Assembly: GCF_900103605.1 (NCBI RefSeq)
Contig: NZ_FNHY01000003.1
Location: forward strand, 310,001 to 374,000
Reading direction: 5' to 3'
DNA: 64,000 bases
Source of the DNA: Psychrobacillus sp. OK028
GTDB taxonomy: Bacteria > Bacillota > Bacilli > Bacillales_A > Planococcaceae
In this document: positions 18,935 through 27,139 of the stretch, in pieces
Layout: the number at the start of each line of letters is the position of its first letter
How positions within the stretch are numbered: position 1 is the first letter of the stretch
Notes under the pieces: model-generated
Seen by the model: only the letters and a program-made list of their open reading frames with translations
Database searches by the model: none
Told to the model about the DNA's origin: nothing
Program-made: the position numbers and the translations under genes

Positions 18935-19432
18935 TTAATGACCTTTTATCTTCTTGATTGTCTTTTCTAATTGCTTTGCATGTCGCTTCTCATGTAATCC
19001 TGTAAACGCAAACCATTGTATTAAAGGAACCTGTCCAAATATCGGATGCTTCATGGACTTTTCCTTTAATATTTTTGGGTCGGTGGATTTATAAAGAGTC
19101 AGCAGCTCCATTCTTGCATGATGTAGCTGTGCTTTCATTTCTTCCGTTCTTTTATATTCACTAGACGGTACGGTTTGAGCTGGAGCATCTACTTTAACTA
19201 AGCGTAGTGTAGATAACCCTATTGGTTTTTTCTTTGCACTTGGACTTGCTAGGTTAGCGAGCTCTTTTTTTATGCCCTTAATAATGGTATATTCCATTTT
19301 CACTAAATGATCGATTATCTCTTTTGGTGACCAAGATGCTTCATCTGATTTCGTGTTAAACTGTTCGTTCGTTAGTGAATCAATTTGTTGAAATAAGTTT
19401 TTTCTTATTTCATTGTTTTTTTCTATAAACAT
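18935..19432 (-). CDS. DinB-like (DinB/YfiT superfamily) metal-binding protein
   Basis: 165-residue four-helix protein of the DinB/YfiT superfamily. The three metal-binding histidine positions are visible as EIIDHLVKMEY (residue ~40), and GLHEKRHAKQL near the C-terminus, the typical H-x3-H pattern. Members are putative metal-dependent thiol S-transferases or hydrolases; cellular role is generally unknown. The ATG at 19432 follows GGAGG by six bases, so the in-frame ATG further upstream is not used. No operon partner. Confidence 0.82.
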   Translation of the reverse strand: MFIEKNNEIRKNLFQQIDSLTNEQFNTKSDEASWSPKEIIDHLVKMEYTIIKGIKKELANLASPSAKKKPIGLSTLRLVKVDAPAQTVPSSEYKRTEEMKAQLHHARMELLTLYKSTDPKILKEKSMKHPIFGQVPLIQWFAFTGLHEKRHAKQLEKTIKKIKGH

Positions 19433-19839
19433 ATAATTCCTCCACTCTTTACATTGTACTTCCTTTATACCCAATATATAGGTCAGACAAGCAAGGTTTT
19501 GCGCTTATTTTCTTTTTTGTTCAACAAAACGACAATTGGAAGGAAATTCATAAATGGTGCTGCTTTAGGTAATATAAAACAGGTTCACTTCCCTCTCCAC
19601 TTTTAAGAAGGAGATGGATTGACCCATTATCATTGAATTGGCATTGCGATGCTGTAACCAACCATTTTAGTGAAAAATATGTATTACAAAGATGAACAGT
19701 TTGTAAGTAATTCTAGTATATAAGAAAAAGGCCCTGCGTGTTCTATTACATGCAAGGCCTTTTACATAAATTTAGTTTACATAATATTATTATTTTTATA
19801 TTTTAAAAGGGCAGCTGCAAACTGCCCTTTTCATAACTA
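19433..19839. other. Non-coding gap with one hairpin
   Basis: No convincing gene. The only clear structure is an imperfect hairpin at 19726-19763, AAAAGGCC pairing with GGCCTTTT through a partly wobble-paired arm, which could terminate in either direction. The remaining bases probably include the promoter of the DinB-like gene. Confidence 0.5.
19805..19831 (-). terminator. Terminator of the 35-codon gene
   Basis: AAAAGGGCAG and CTGCCCTTTT flank a 7-nt loop, nine bases after the small gene's stop codon, with a T-rich tail on the minus strand. Confidence 0.75.
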
Positions 19840-19947
19840 CTAATGTATATAGAAAAAATCTAATGCTAAATTTAAAATTATTACTGTATGGAGTATTGCT
19901 AAGAAAACCCCTTGCTTATTTAACCTTTTGGTTATACGGATATCCAT
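19840..19947 (-). CDS. Small membrane peptide, 35 aa
   Basis: A complete small transcription unit: consensus promoter at 19971-19999, ribosome site GGGAGTGG five bases before an ATG, 35 codons, and a terminator straight after the stop. The peptide starts MDIRITKRLNKQG, a basic amphipathic head, followed by one hydrophobic stretch of about 18 residues (VFLAILHTVIILNLALDFF) and ends YIH. That layout fits a single-pass membrane microprotein. I do not recognise a family. It would be missed by annotation with a length cut-off. Confidence 0.65.
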   Translation of the reverse strand: MDIRITKRLNKQGVFLAILHTVIILNLALDFFYIH

Positions 19948-19970
19948 GTTTTCCACTCCCTTTTTTCAAA

Positions 19971-19999
19971 ATTATAATACAATCATGCGTATAATGCAA
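19971..19999 (-). promoter_or_regulatory. Sigma-A promoter of the 35-codon gene
   Basis: On the minus strand TTGCAT and TATAAT are separated by exactly 17 bases, 24 bases before the small gene's ATG. Confidence 0.7.
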
Positions 20000-20131
20000 A
20001 ATATTTCGAAAAATTAAAATAAATAATTCTCTAGAATTTTTCACACTAAAAGTCATAAAAATGGGAAGAGTTTTTTCCTCATATATATAAGAGCAAAAGG
20101 AAGAAAATTATAACCTGAACTAATAATCTTC

Positions 20132-20371
20132 ATGAATACAAGAACAATTGCTTAGACGACTTTACAGAAACTTATTAGCAGCAGAAAAATCGTGGAAGTT
20201 CATTTAGTCAGAGAATGCACAGATATTTGTATTCTCCACACCGTGGCAGTTGCTTTCAACTAGGAATTTGTCTTACATGAAAATGGTTTTGTAAACACAT
20301 ATGTTGAAGACAAATGGGTTTTAGAGCATTATTCCAGTTCATTAGGGGCAAAAGTAATAAAAAATTATTAA
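20132..20371 (+). pseudogene. Decayed small gene, about 79 codons with two in-frame stops
   Basis: Reading from ATG at 20132 gives a protein-like frame (VEVHLVRECTDICILH, later VNTYVEDKWVLEHYSSSLGA) to TAA at 20369, interrupted by TAG at codon 8 and TAG near codon 44. The residue composition is protein-like on both sides of the stops. No family was recognised and no ribosome site is evident, so this could also be chance. Confidence 0.35.
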
Positions 20372-20447
20372 CATAGGTTTATTAATTCTGATGGATGGAT
20401 ATATAAAGAGTGTGAAACAATATTACATTCATAAGGAGATGGAAAAA

Positions 20448-20699
20448 ATGGGATTCATATTATACTTAATAATCGGTGGTATAATCGGTTGGTTAGCAGG
20501 ACTTATTTTAGGAAAAGATATACCAGGAGGAATTATTGGTAATATTATCGCAGGTATTATTGGTGCGTGGATCGGTGGATTAATATTCCCGGACATGGGT
20601 CCAGTAATCTGGGATATGGCAATCATTCCAGCATTAATCGGTGCCATTATTTTAGTATTAGTATTAAGCTTCATCTTAAAAGCTATGCGCAGAGCTTAA
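20448..20699 (+). CDS. GlsB/YeaQ/YmgE family stress membrane protein
   Basis: 83-residue, very hydrophobic glycine-rich protein with three membrane segments (LYLIIGGIIGWLAGLILG, a GIIGNIIAGIIGAWIGG repeat, and a C-terminal IPALIGAIILVLVLSFIL) ending in a short basic tail KAMRRA. This is the transglycosylase-associated (GlsB/YeaQ) family, linked to general stress in many bacteria. I chose ATG 20448, nine bases after AAGGAG; an ATG nine bases upstream is too close to the ribosome site. Monocistronic with a strong terminator. Confidence 0.9.
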   Translation: MGFILYLIIGGIIGWLAGLILGKDIPGGIIGNIIAGIIGAWIGGLIFPDMGPVIWDMAIIPALIGAIILVLVLSFILKAMRRA

Positions 20700-20713
20700 T
20701 ACCACAAAAAGAG

Positions 20714-20743
20714 GAAGTACTCATTATGAGTACTTCTTTTTTT
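20714..20743 (+). terminator. Terminator of the GlsB-like gene
   Basis: GAAGTACTCA/TGAGTACTTC stem with a tiny loop, then a run of seven or more T. Confidence 0.85.
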
Positions 20744-20766
20744 ATGGATATAGTTGAAATTCGTCA

Positions 20767-22218
20767 CTACTCAATCGTCATATCTTCCCACGAATAATTT
20801 GGTATGGTTGCAATCCATAACACATCTTCCTTGATATCCAGATCCATAACGATGGTATCACCCGCATCAAACACTTTTTCAGATTTTCTTTCATCTTTCG
20901 TACTGATGGTATAAATAGCCTCACCTCTACGTGTGTAGCCGAATAATTGCTCACCTTTTTTTATAAATTTCACTACCATTTCATCAACTTGGATTTTTGT
21001 CCAATTTTCCTCTTGAAGATCTCGGGTCCAAATTCCACTTTGTGTGGTAATGAAAAGCCTATTATTAATCACTGTTATATCATCAGGTACATCTTTACTA
21101 TTCGGCATTGTTATTTCATCCCACCCATTGTTGGTCTTTTGCAAAATTTCATTTTCTTCTGTGAGGCCGAATAAATCACCATTATCTGATATTTGAATTA
21201 CGTAAAATGGTTTAGGAGCAATAGCTTGTTCCCAACTCTCTCCTTGATTGATTGTATAGTGAATATTTCCATTTGATAGCACAGCTATATTGTTGTTAAT
21301 TGAATAATCGATGGTCTCAATTACGTGGTCTAAAGAAAGAATTTTCATTCCTTTGCTTGTTGATGTTATGCCTGCCCATAATTCTTTTTCCGTAGCAACA
21401 TATAATTGATCATTCTTATTGAACCATGCTTGTGTTACATAATTATTAGCTTGGAGTTCTGTCCACGTCTCTCCATTGTTATAGCTCCATTCGATAAAAG
21501 GTTGCTTGGTTGTACTAAATTGTGTTGGCTTTTTGTCTCCCCATATTACTAAGTACTTGTTTTCAGCAATAACCCCCATAATTGCCTTACCTTTTTGGGA
21601 TGTCACTAGCTCGTCGGATCCTAATCGTGCCTTGATTATTCCTCCTCCAATTGGTACTTTGTGTGTGGCACCAACTATTTCTCCGCTTTTGGCATCGAAA
21701 GTTATTCGTGTAAAAAGCCTATCCTTATCATTTCCTATAACGGTTGCAGTAGGTTTATCGTTTTCAGTGTAGAGTGTAAAATTGTATCCCGTAGCCCAAT
21801 CCACCCCTTTTTGTAAATCATATTTTTCCTTTGCGATTTTCACTAAATCAGGACTGTCGAATTTAATATCATCTATTTTTATTTCTCCATAAACAGCTCC
21901 TTTCCCCTCATGTGTACCGCTAATTTTCCCTTTTGAAATAAATACAAATAATTGTTGATCGGTACTTGAAGCCTCAAAACTCAATGTCCATTTATATCGT
22001 TTCCCTGTTTCTCCCCTTGTTCCTCCCATATCTTCATCAACACTGGTTACACTTGCTAAATACGCGTTATCGTTCCATTTTTTTGCTTTCTCGAATCCAA
22101 TGTCAATCGCTTCTTTTAAGGTAATTTCTCCATCTGAAGCGATTCCTTTAAGATCAATCAAATTCACAAAAACTAAAAAAATTACTAATAAACAAGAGAT
22201 TATCTTTAAAAGCCTCAA
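20767..22218 (-). CDS. Surface-exposed protein with PepSY-like repeats and a BNR/sortilin-type beta-propeller
   Basis: 483 residues starting at TTG (22218) behind GGATGGTG. A signal peptide or anchor is followed by two related alpha/beta segments (LKEAIDIGFEKAKKWND and LVKIAKEKYDLQKG, each leading to a strand that reads like RITFDAKSGEIVGA), as in PepSY domains. From about residue 230 there are propeller-blade motifs of the BNR/VPS10 kind: WSYNNGETWTEL and INQGESWEQA (S/N-x-D/N-x-G-x-x-W), with YTINQ and FGLTEENE strands between. No protease or sugar hydrolase residues were recognised. Probably extracellular, with role unknown. It has no operon partner. Confidence 0.75.
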   Translation of the reverse strand: MRLLKIISCLLVIFLVFVNLIDLKGIASDGEITLKEAIDIGFEKAKKWNDNAYLASVTSVDEDMGGTRGETGKRYKWTLSFEASSTDQQLFVFISKGKISGTHEGKGAVYGEIKIDDIKFDSPDLVKIAKEKYDLQKGVDWATGYNFTLYTENDKPTATVIGNDKDRLFTRITFDAKSGEIVGATHKVPIGGGIIKARLGSDELVTSQKGKAIMGVIAENKYLVIWGDKKPTQFSTTKQPFIEWSYNNGETWTELQANNYVTQAWFNKNDQLYVATEKELWAGITSTSKGMKILSLDHVIETIDYSINNNIAVLSNGNIHYTINQGESWEQAIAPKPFYVIQISDNGDLFGLTEENEILQKTNNGWDEITMPNSKDVPDDITVINNRLFITTQSGIWTRDLQEENWTKIQVDEMVVKFIKKGEQLFGYTRRGEAIYTISTKDERKSEKVFDAGDTIVMDLDIKEDVLWIATIPNYSWEDMTIE

Positions 22219-22417
22219 AATAAAACACCATCCTATGATTAATGTGTCTATTTAGGATGGAGTAAACACTTTGTTATATTCCCTCTTAGATCCAATATGG
22301 CATTCCTTATATCTGAGATTATCTTTTCCAAACAAAATAAAAATTGAAGGGCTTTATTGATTTTGGGGATTTCCGTTTCCAGTCAAGAAATAAAGTGGTC
22401 TAAAGTGAATCAACATT

Positions 22418-22647
22418 ATGGTAAAAGTTAAAATTGGGTGGGTGATTTAACAATTGATATTACAAATAGAGGAATTACAAGACTTGGGAAGATAAAGTAT
22501 AAAGGAGAAGATGGTGGTTCTGTAGGACAAGTTATATGTACATTTGAAGTAGGTACCGGTAGGCTAACTAGTAAAAGTCTATTAGCAGATGTACATCCCC
22601 TTGATTCACCTATAGGAGAAAAAGTACTCTTTCAAATAATTCAGTAG
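22418..22647 (+). pseudogene. Fragment of an unrecognised gene, possible frameshift
   Basis: From GTG 22438, 69 codons read LTIDITNRGITRLGKI, then VCTFEVG-like strands, to TAG. No ribosome site precedes the GTG. A short frame beginning ATG at 22418 (MVKVKIGW) would join this reading after a one-base shift, suggesting a frameshifted remnant. No family was recognised, and the neighbouring 300 bases hold no gene. Confidence 0.3.
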
Positions 22648-22954
22648 CAGGGAGTAGTAATGAGCGTAGTAATTTATATTCTAAAGTAAAAGTTGTTAAA
22701 GTGACCATGGGACGGAAAAACCGAGTCGTTTAATTTATACAAACAATAATTTTGTTCTCTAGTTGTTCAAAAAACATTAACCTTTTCCCAGTAGGTTTAA
22801 TATGGCAAACCGAGATACATCGCTTTAGTTTCACCAAAATAACTAGACAGGTCGTAACTTACACCACGACCCGCCTAATTTAAAATTGAACTGTATTTAT
22901 CTAAGCGGCAAGTCTTTAAACCCCTACTCAGTTCGCAAAAACTACCACCATTTC
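22648..22954. other. Non-coding gap
   Basis: No gene seen. A GGTCGT/ACGACC hairpin at about 22850-22875 lies downstream of the transglycosylase gene on the minus strand but lacks a strong T run, so it is only a weak terminator candidate. Confidence 0.4.
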
Positions 22955-23623
22955 CTACTTGTTCGGTGCGTATGCAGCTTGAATTTCTTTTAGTTGGGAT
23001 TCGTATAGGTTGTAAAAGTGTAGAACATCTTCCACATATTTTTCACTATGATTATAATTGAAAATGGCTTTTTCAATCTCTCCATCTGCCGCACCACTTG
23101 CTGCTAGATAATTGGCAGCACTAAAGATGGCATCTTCTAAATCGAACGGATCCGCTTTGCCATCATTATTTGCATCCACTCCATAACCACCATATTTCTC
23201 AATAACAGCTGGACTCACTTTATCCTCATCTGGTATATTCCCTTTGCCGAGTCCACTACAGCTAGGATGTGACCAACCAACAAACGTACAGGGCATAAAT
23301 TGCATGTGACCTTCTGCACCAGCTGGAGAAAGTAAAGGATCCATCGTAGAAAATCTAGTTTCGATTCGGTGATGAGCTGCTAATAATGTCCAAGGTACAC
23401 CATAATTTTTTTCAGCTTCTTTATATAAAGCTATATATTCAGAAGGCACATCCAATTTTGCTGTACTAAGTTGAAAACTTTCCGCCCACTCTTGTACAAC
23501 GGGTATTTTAACAAGTTCTTTCCATCCTATAATAGCTAATATATAGACAGTTATCGTAATTGGGAGAAGTAATACAATCATCCATGCCTTCGTTTTGTAG
23601 GAGATCCCCTTTTGTTTCTTCAT
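22955..23623 (-). CDS. Membrane-anchored lytic transglycosylase (lysozyme-like, CwlT N-domain type)
   Basis: 222-residue protein with one N-terminal membrane segment (MIVLLLPITITVYILAIIG) and an extracellular lysozyme-like fold. Key motifs are WTLLAAHHRIETRF with the catalytic Glu (about 84), SPAGAEGHMQFMPCTFVGW, typical of transglycosylase SLT and CwlT-like domains, and an EF-hand-like GVDANNDGKADPFDLEDAI segment that probably binds calcium. It would cleave peptidoglycan glycan strands at the cell surface. It starts 17 bases after the c-di-GMP phosphodiesterase-like gene on the same strand, so the two are probably co-transcribed. Confidence 0.85.
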   Translation of the reverse strand: MKKQKGISYKTKAWMIVLLLPITITVYILAIIGWKELVKIPVVQEWAESFQLSTAKLDVPSEYIALYKEAEKNYGVPWTLLAAHHRIETRFSTMDPLLSPAGAEGHMQFMPCTFVGWSHPSCSGLGKGNIPDEDKVSPAVIEKYGGYGVDANNDGKADPFDLEDAIFSAANYLAASGAADGEIEKAIFNYNHSEKYVEDVLHFYNLYESQLKEIQAAYAPNK

Positions 23624-23640
23624 CTACTTATTCACCTATT

Positions 23641-25128
23641 CTACTTATATTGCTGTAAAAGATTATTTAATGTTAAAGGTTTACTGAAGTAATAACCTTG
23701 TAAATAATGACAGTTCATTTCCTTTAAACTAGCTACTTGAAATAAATTCTCTACCCCTTCTGCAAGAATTTTCATCTCTAAGTTATGGGCTAGAGAGATA
23801 ATAGATTGTACAATCGCTTTTGTCCTGTCCTTTTCTAGTGACTGTGTAAAGCTTTGGTCAATTTTTATCATATTTACTGGAAGTAATTCTAAATATTTAA
23901 ACGATGAATATCCCGTTCCAAAATCATCAATGGCAATTTGAAAACCAAATTTCCTTAGCTCATGAAGTGACTCAATGACAAAGTCAGTATACTCCATTAT
24001 GATCGATTCTGTAATTTCTAATACAATCTTAGACGGATTTACATTCGTTTCTTTAATGATTTCCTTTGTACGTACAATATAATCTTTTTGATAAAATTGT
24101 CTAGCCGAAACATTAACGCTATAGTATAACTCATGTCCCACGGCCGCTTCAATACAAGGAATATTTTTGCACGTTTCGCGAAGGACATAATCTCCTATTT
24201 GAATAATTAGTCCACTTTTTTCTGCTACAGGTATGAATTCAGCTGGAGAGATGAACTGCTCATCGTGAATCCAGCGTAGTAGTGTTTCTACTCCAATTAT
24301 CTCATGTGAGTCTGTATCAATCTGAGGCTGGAAGTTTAAAAACAATTCTTGTTTTTCTAGTGCATGTTTCAATCCTTCTTCTAAATACAATTCTCTATTA
24401 ACTTTATCTGATAATTCTTTTCGATATTTTACATGCGTTAATCCGCCATTTTTCTTTGCCTCTTCGGCAGCTATTTCTGCAAAACGCAGCAGCTCTGAGC
24501 TCTTTGTCGAATCCTCTGGGAAATAGACCGAACCGATACTAAGATGATTCACTATTTCTTTCCCCTCAATATAAAGCGGCACAGACGTTTCTGCTAATAA
24601 ACTATTTATGAATAAGTCAATTTCATGATCCGTTCTATCCTTTAAAATAATGACAAATTCGTCTGCTACCCACCTCGATATAATATCTGAGTAGCGAATA
24701 TGAGCATTATTTTGTAATGTGCTAGAGACTTTCTTTAATACACTATCTCCTATTTCATGCCCATATAAATCATTAATCATCTTAAAACGATCAAAATCGA
24801 TAAAGAACAAATGAAAACTTTTTTTGTTATGTAAAAGTTCCGATAAACTTTTCTGAAGAGATGCTCTATTTTGTAGACCGGTTAGATCGTCTTCATATTC
24901 CTTTGCATTCAAATCGTTCTGAACACTCCAAGCCTGCTTCATCAAATACAATAGTAGAAGTGAGCTTAAACTTATGTATATAACCCCTTTAAGCATAGAT
25001 ATGTGCATGCCCTCTGGAAAAAAACTGAATAATAAAGCATCCGATAATAGAATCCACAACAGACTGATTATTATATAAATCACAACAATACGAAATGAGA
25101 TTTTTCGGTATGTTTTTTTCATTTTCAT
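23641..25128 (-). CDS. Membrane-bound EAL phosphodiesterase with degenerate GGDEF domain
   Basis: 495 residues. Two N-terminal membrane helices (about 12-36 and 46-65) precede a GGDEF-fold domain in which the first metal-binding motif FIDFDRFK remains but the active loop reads WVADEF instead of GGDEF, so cyclase activity is unlikely. The EAL domain (about 245-495) looks competent: ETLLRW at the EAL position, NVSARQF, EITES, AIDDFGTGYSS, KIDQSF, AEGVE and LQGYYFSKP. It should hydrolyse c-di-GMP and be tuned by the inactive GGDEF domain. The ATG at 25128 follows GGAGG by seven bases. Likely operon with the downstream transglycosylase. Confidence 0.9.
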   Translation of the reverse strand: MKMKKTYRKISFRIVVIYIIISLLWILLSDALLFSFFPEGMHISMLKGVIYISLSSLLLLYLMKQAWSVQNDLNAKEYEDDLTGLQNRASLQKSLSELLHNKKSFHLFFIDFDRFKMINDLYGHEIGDSVLKKVSSTLQNNAHIRYSDIISRWVADEFVIILKDRTDHEIDLFINSLLAETSVPLYIEGKEIVNHLSIGSVYFPEDSTKSSELLRFAEIAAEEAKKNGGLTHVKYRKELSDKVNRELYLEEGLKHALEKQELFLNFQPQIDTDSHEIIGVETLLRWIHDEQFISPAEFIPVAEKSGLIIQIGDYVLRETCKNIPCIEAAVGHELYYSVNVSARQFYQKDYIVRTKEIIKETNVNPSKIVLEITESIIMEYTDFVIESLHELRKFGFQIAIDDFGTGYSSFKYLELLPVNMIKIDQSFTQSLEKDRTKAIVQSIISLAHNLEMKILAEGVENLFQVASLKEMNCHYLQGYYFSKPLTLNNLLQQYK

Positions 25129-25262
25129 CAGCAAACCTCCATGCTAGGATTCTATAAAAACAATAGCATAAATTCACTATAAACAATAGACCTATTGTGG
25201 AAAATGTCGTTATATACAAATTATTGTTTTTTTTGTAGTATTACAGCATGGAGGTGGAAATT

Positions 25263-25646
25263 ATGTGGAAAGATTTCAAAGAGTTTGCGTTTAAAGGGAA
25301 TGTTCTAGATTTAGCAGTTGCAGTAGTAATTGGAGCAGCTTTTGGGAAGATTGTATCATCGTTAGTTGAAAATATTATTACTCCTTTAGTTGGACTACTA
25401 TTAAACGGTGTTAAATTCACTTCTTTATCCATTAAGTATAAAGAAACAGAAATATTATACGGTAACTTTTTACAATCTGTTTTTGATTTTTTGGTAATTG
25501 CATTTTCTATTTTCATGTTTATTCGATTACTATCAAAATTTAAACGTAAAGAAGACGTTGTAGAAGCTACTAAAGAGGCTCCCCCGGTTGATTCGAAAGA
25601 AGTGTTATTAGAAGAAATTAGAGATCTATTGAAAAAGCAAAATTAA
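25263..25646 (+). CDS. mscL: Large-conductance mechanosensitive channel MscL
   Basis: 127-residue homopentameric channel that releases solutes on hypo-osmotic shock. The N-terminal amphipathic helix and first membrane helix read FKEFAFKGNVLDLAVAVVIG, the MscL hallmark, and a second membrane helix (FLVIAFSIFMFIRLL) is followed by a charged cytoplasmic bundle ending EEIRDLLKKQN. The ATG at 25263 follows GGAGGT by seven bases. It is divergent from the EAL gene and ends in a bidirectional terminator shared with the Sco1 gene. Confidence 0.97.
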   Translation: MWKDFKEFAFKGNVLDLAVAVVIGAAFGKIVSSLVENIITPLVGLLLNGVKFTSLSIKYKETEILYGNFLQSVFDFLVIAFSIFMFIRLLSKFKRKEDVVEATKEAPPVDSKEVLLEEIRDLLKKQN

Positions 25647-25654
25647 TCTATCAT

Positions 25655-25688
25655 AAAAGCAGCCTCTCCGTTTGGAAAGGCTGCTTTT
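25655..25688. terminator. Bidirectional terminator between mscL and the Sco1 gene
   Basis: AAAGCAGCCT with AGGCTGCTTT around a short paired region, with A and T runs on both flanks, lying between convergent stop codons. Confidence 0.8.
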
Positions 25689-26278
25689 TATTTACCATCT
25701 TCGATTAATGTTTCCACATCAATGACAATTTCCTCTTTAGGAACTTCTGTATTCCCACTATAGTTTTTAACCACAACCCCGTTTTGATCGACCAAGTAGA
25801 AGGACGTACCATGAATCACTTGGTTATTGTTTGGATCATCTTTGACTAATGTCTTAAAGGAATCTGCTGCAAACTTTGCTATATGATCCTGAGTATAGCC
25901 TGTTAATAACTCCCATTTACTTTCATCCACAACATCATAATTTCCGATGTATTCTTGTAGTTTTTCTGGAGTATCCACTTCTGGATCAACACTAAATGCG
26001 ACAATTTTGTAATCCTCAATGCCCTTTTCACTTAGCATCGATTGTATATCACTCATATTAAATGTCATTGGTGGACAAACTGTTTCACAATTTGTGAAAA
26101 TAAATGTCGACAACCACACCGTTCCTTTTAAATCCTCTAAAGAAACTTTTTCTCCGTGCTGATTTTCATATTCAAAATCGGAAACTTTCCAGTTTGTCTG
26201 TGCTTCAAAATTGCCACTGCTGCCGCACCCGACAAGAACTAGTAAAGAAATACCTAATATAACTAACAACTTCTTCAT
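25688..26278 (-). CDS. Sco1/SenC family lipoprotein (cytochrome oxidase copper chaperone)
   Basis: 196-residue lipoprotein with signal and lipobox LVLVGCGSS, then a thioredoxin fold. The copper-binding CxxxC is NCETVCPP, and the distal His is in VIHGTSFYLVD. Sco proteins deliver copper to the CuA centre of cytochrome c oxidase on the outer face of the membrane; B. subtilis YpmQ is the model. The start has a GAGGT ribosome site. It is near, but not in one operon with, the cytochrome c maturation genes ccdA/ccdC, which is functionally consistent. Confidence 0.93.
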   Translation of the reverse strand: MKKLLVILGISLLVLVGCGSSGNFEAQTNWKVSDFEYENQHGEKVSLEDLKGTVWLSTFIFTNCETVCPPMTFNMSDIQSMLSEKGIEDYKIVAFSVDPEVDTPEKLQEYIGNYDVVDESKWELLTGYTQDHIAKFAADSFKTLVKDDPNNNQVIHGTSFYLVDQNGVVVKNYSGNTEVPKEEIVIDVETLIEDGK

Positions 26279-26381
26279 TCATGAGACCTCGCTTTTCTAT
26301 TCATAGCCTAATCTTAGCGAATCGGGTTTCAACCTTCAACTACATTGTCTTATTTAATTCAACAGTTTTGTGAATGCCATA

Positions 26382-26504
26382 CTATTTTAGAGATAACAGT
26401 ACGTCTTTTATTTCTTCAAGCTTTGTTTCCACTCGGTGCATCAAATAGAATGATACAAAGATTGGAAAGCCAACGTCTTGAATTATATTTAGCCACTGCT
26501 CCAT
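26382..26504 (-). CDS. YvrJ family small protein, 40 aa
   Basis: A 40-codon frame starting MEQWLNIIQDVGFPIFVSFY with a short hydrophobic segment and charged tail RVETKLEEIKDVLLSLK. This is the pattern of YvrJ-family proteins: an aromatic N-terminus, GFP-I hydrophobic segment, then R-x-E-x-K-L-E. YvrJ genes are usually found after DUF1659 and DUF2922 genes, exactly as here, which supports the call. A hairpin at 26536-26565 separates it from DUF2922. The ribosome site is weak. Function of the family is unknown. Confidence 0.75.
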   Translation of the reverse strand: MEQWLNIIQDVGFPIFVSFYLMHRVETKLEEIKDVLLSLK

Positions 26505-26535
26505 ATTTCACACATCCATTCTTTCAAATTCTGTT

Positions 26536-26565
26536 AAAAAGACTCTCCTTGGAGGGAGAGTCTTT
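26536..26565 (-). terminator. Hairpin between DUF2922 and YvrJ genes
   Basis: AAAGACTCTCC/GGAGAGTCTTT stem, 6-nt loop, and a T run on the minus strand. Likely partial terminator within the trio. Confidence 0.7.
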
Positions 26566-26571
26566 AGAAGG

Positions 26572-26784
26572 TTAGATAATTTCTGTAACTGTTCGGTCTA
26601 CAACTTTGGCACTTTTAATAGCGGCAAATGGCGATCCATCTGACTGAAATGCATTGCTTCCGATAATTGCAAGCATTCCATTTTGAATATCTGTTTCAGT
26701 TAGATTGCTTTTTGGTTCATCGACCGAAATGGTGACATTCTTTCCTTGTGCTGTTTCAAATTGAAGCTGTAATATTTTAGTCAT
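26572..26784 (-). CDS. DUF2922 family protein
   Basis: 70-residue small protein. LQLQFETAQGKNVTISVDEPK followed by a predicted helix LTETDIQNGMLAII and a C-terminal strand KVVDRTVTEII matches DUF2922, found only in Firmicutes. It usually forms a pair with DUF1659 and a YvrJ gene, as here. The function is unknown. Ribosome site AAGGGGATGG. Twenty-four bases after the DUF1659 gene, so co-transcribed. Confidence 0.85.
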   Translation of the reverse strand: MTKILQLQFETAQGKNVTISVDEPKSNLTETDIQNGMLAIIGSNAFQSDGSPFAAIKSAKVVDRTVTEII

Positions 26785-26808
26785 TTTCTTCCATCCCCTT
26801 TTTAGTTA

Positions 26809-27024
26809 TTAGATTACTTGCATAGTTTCAATCTTTTCTGCTCCGATGTATACGCTATCGGAAAACGAGCTAAGTGATACTGCAACAGTTTCCAGCTGGT
26901 CTGCTGTTACATTTGCACGAAGATTACGGTAAGATTTTGACTTGGTTCTCATTTTGCCATCCTCTGTTACCTCTCCTTCGAAATAGAGTTTTAGAACTGC
27001 ATGTTTATGTTCTAGATTTGCCAT
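26809..27024 (-). CDS. DUF1659 family protein
   Basis: 71-residue protein: a beta hairpin with LKLYFEGEVTEDGKMRTKSKSY, then RNLRANVTADQLETVAVSLSSF and a short C-terminal strand. This matches DUF1659, the usual upstream partner of DUF2922. It is small, soluble and of unknown function; the S-x-R-T-K-x-S basic strand is reminiscent of DNA- or RNA-binding hairpins but that is only an impression. The start follows AAAGGAGG. Confidence 0.85.
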   Translation of the reverse strand: MANLEHKHAVLKLYFEGEVTEDGKMRTKSKSYRNLRANVTADQLETVAVSLSSFSDSVYIGAEKIETMQVI

Positions 27025-27139
27025 GTGTATCGCCTCCTTTCAATTACTAAATAGAAGTTTTTTAAAAGAAAGGATACAAGAAGGATGAAATATTTTTTGG
27101 AAGAACTTATACTAGATATAAGAGAACGAGGTGAAGAGT

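Noticed and set aside
24989-25219. 76-codon minus-strand frame
   Set aside because: Overlaps the start of the EAL gene in another frame; no coding signal.
26345-26575. 76-codon plus-strand frame
   Set aside because: No ribosome site; the opposite strand encodes a recognisable YvrJ-type peptide and a terminator.
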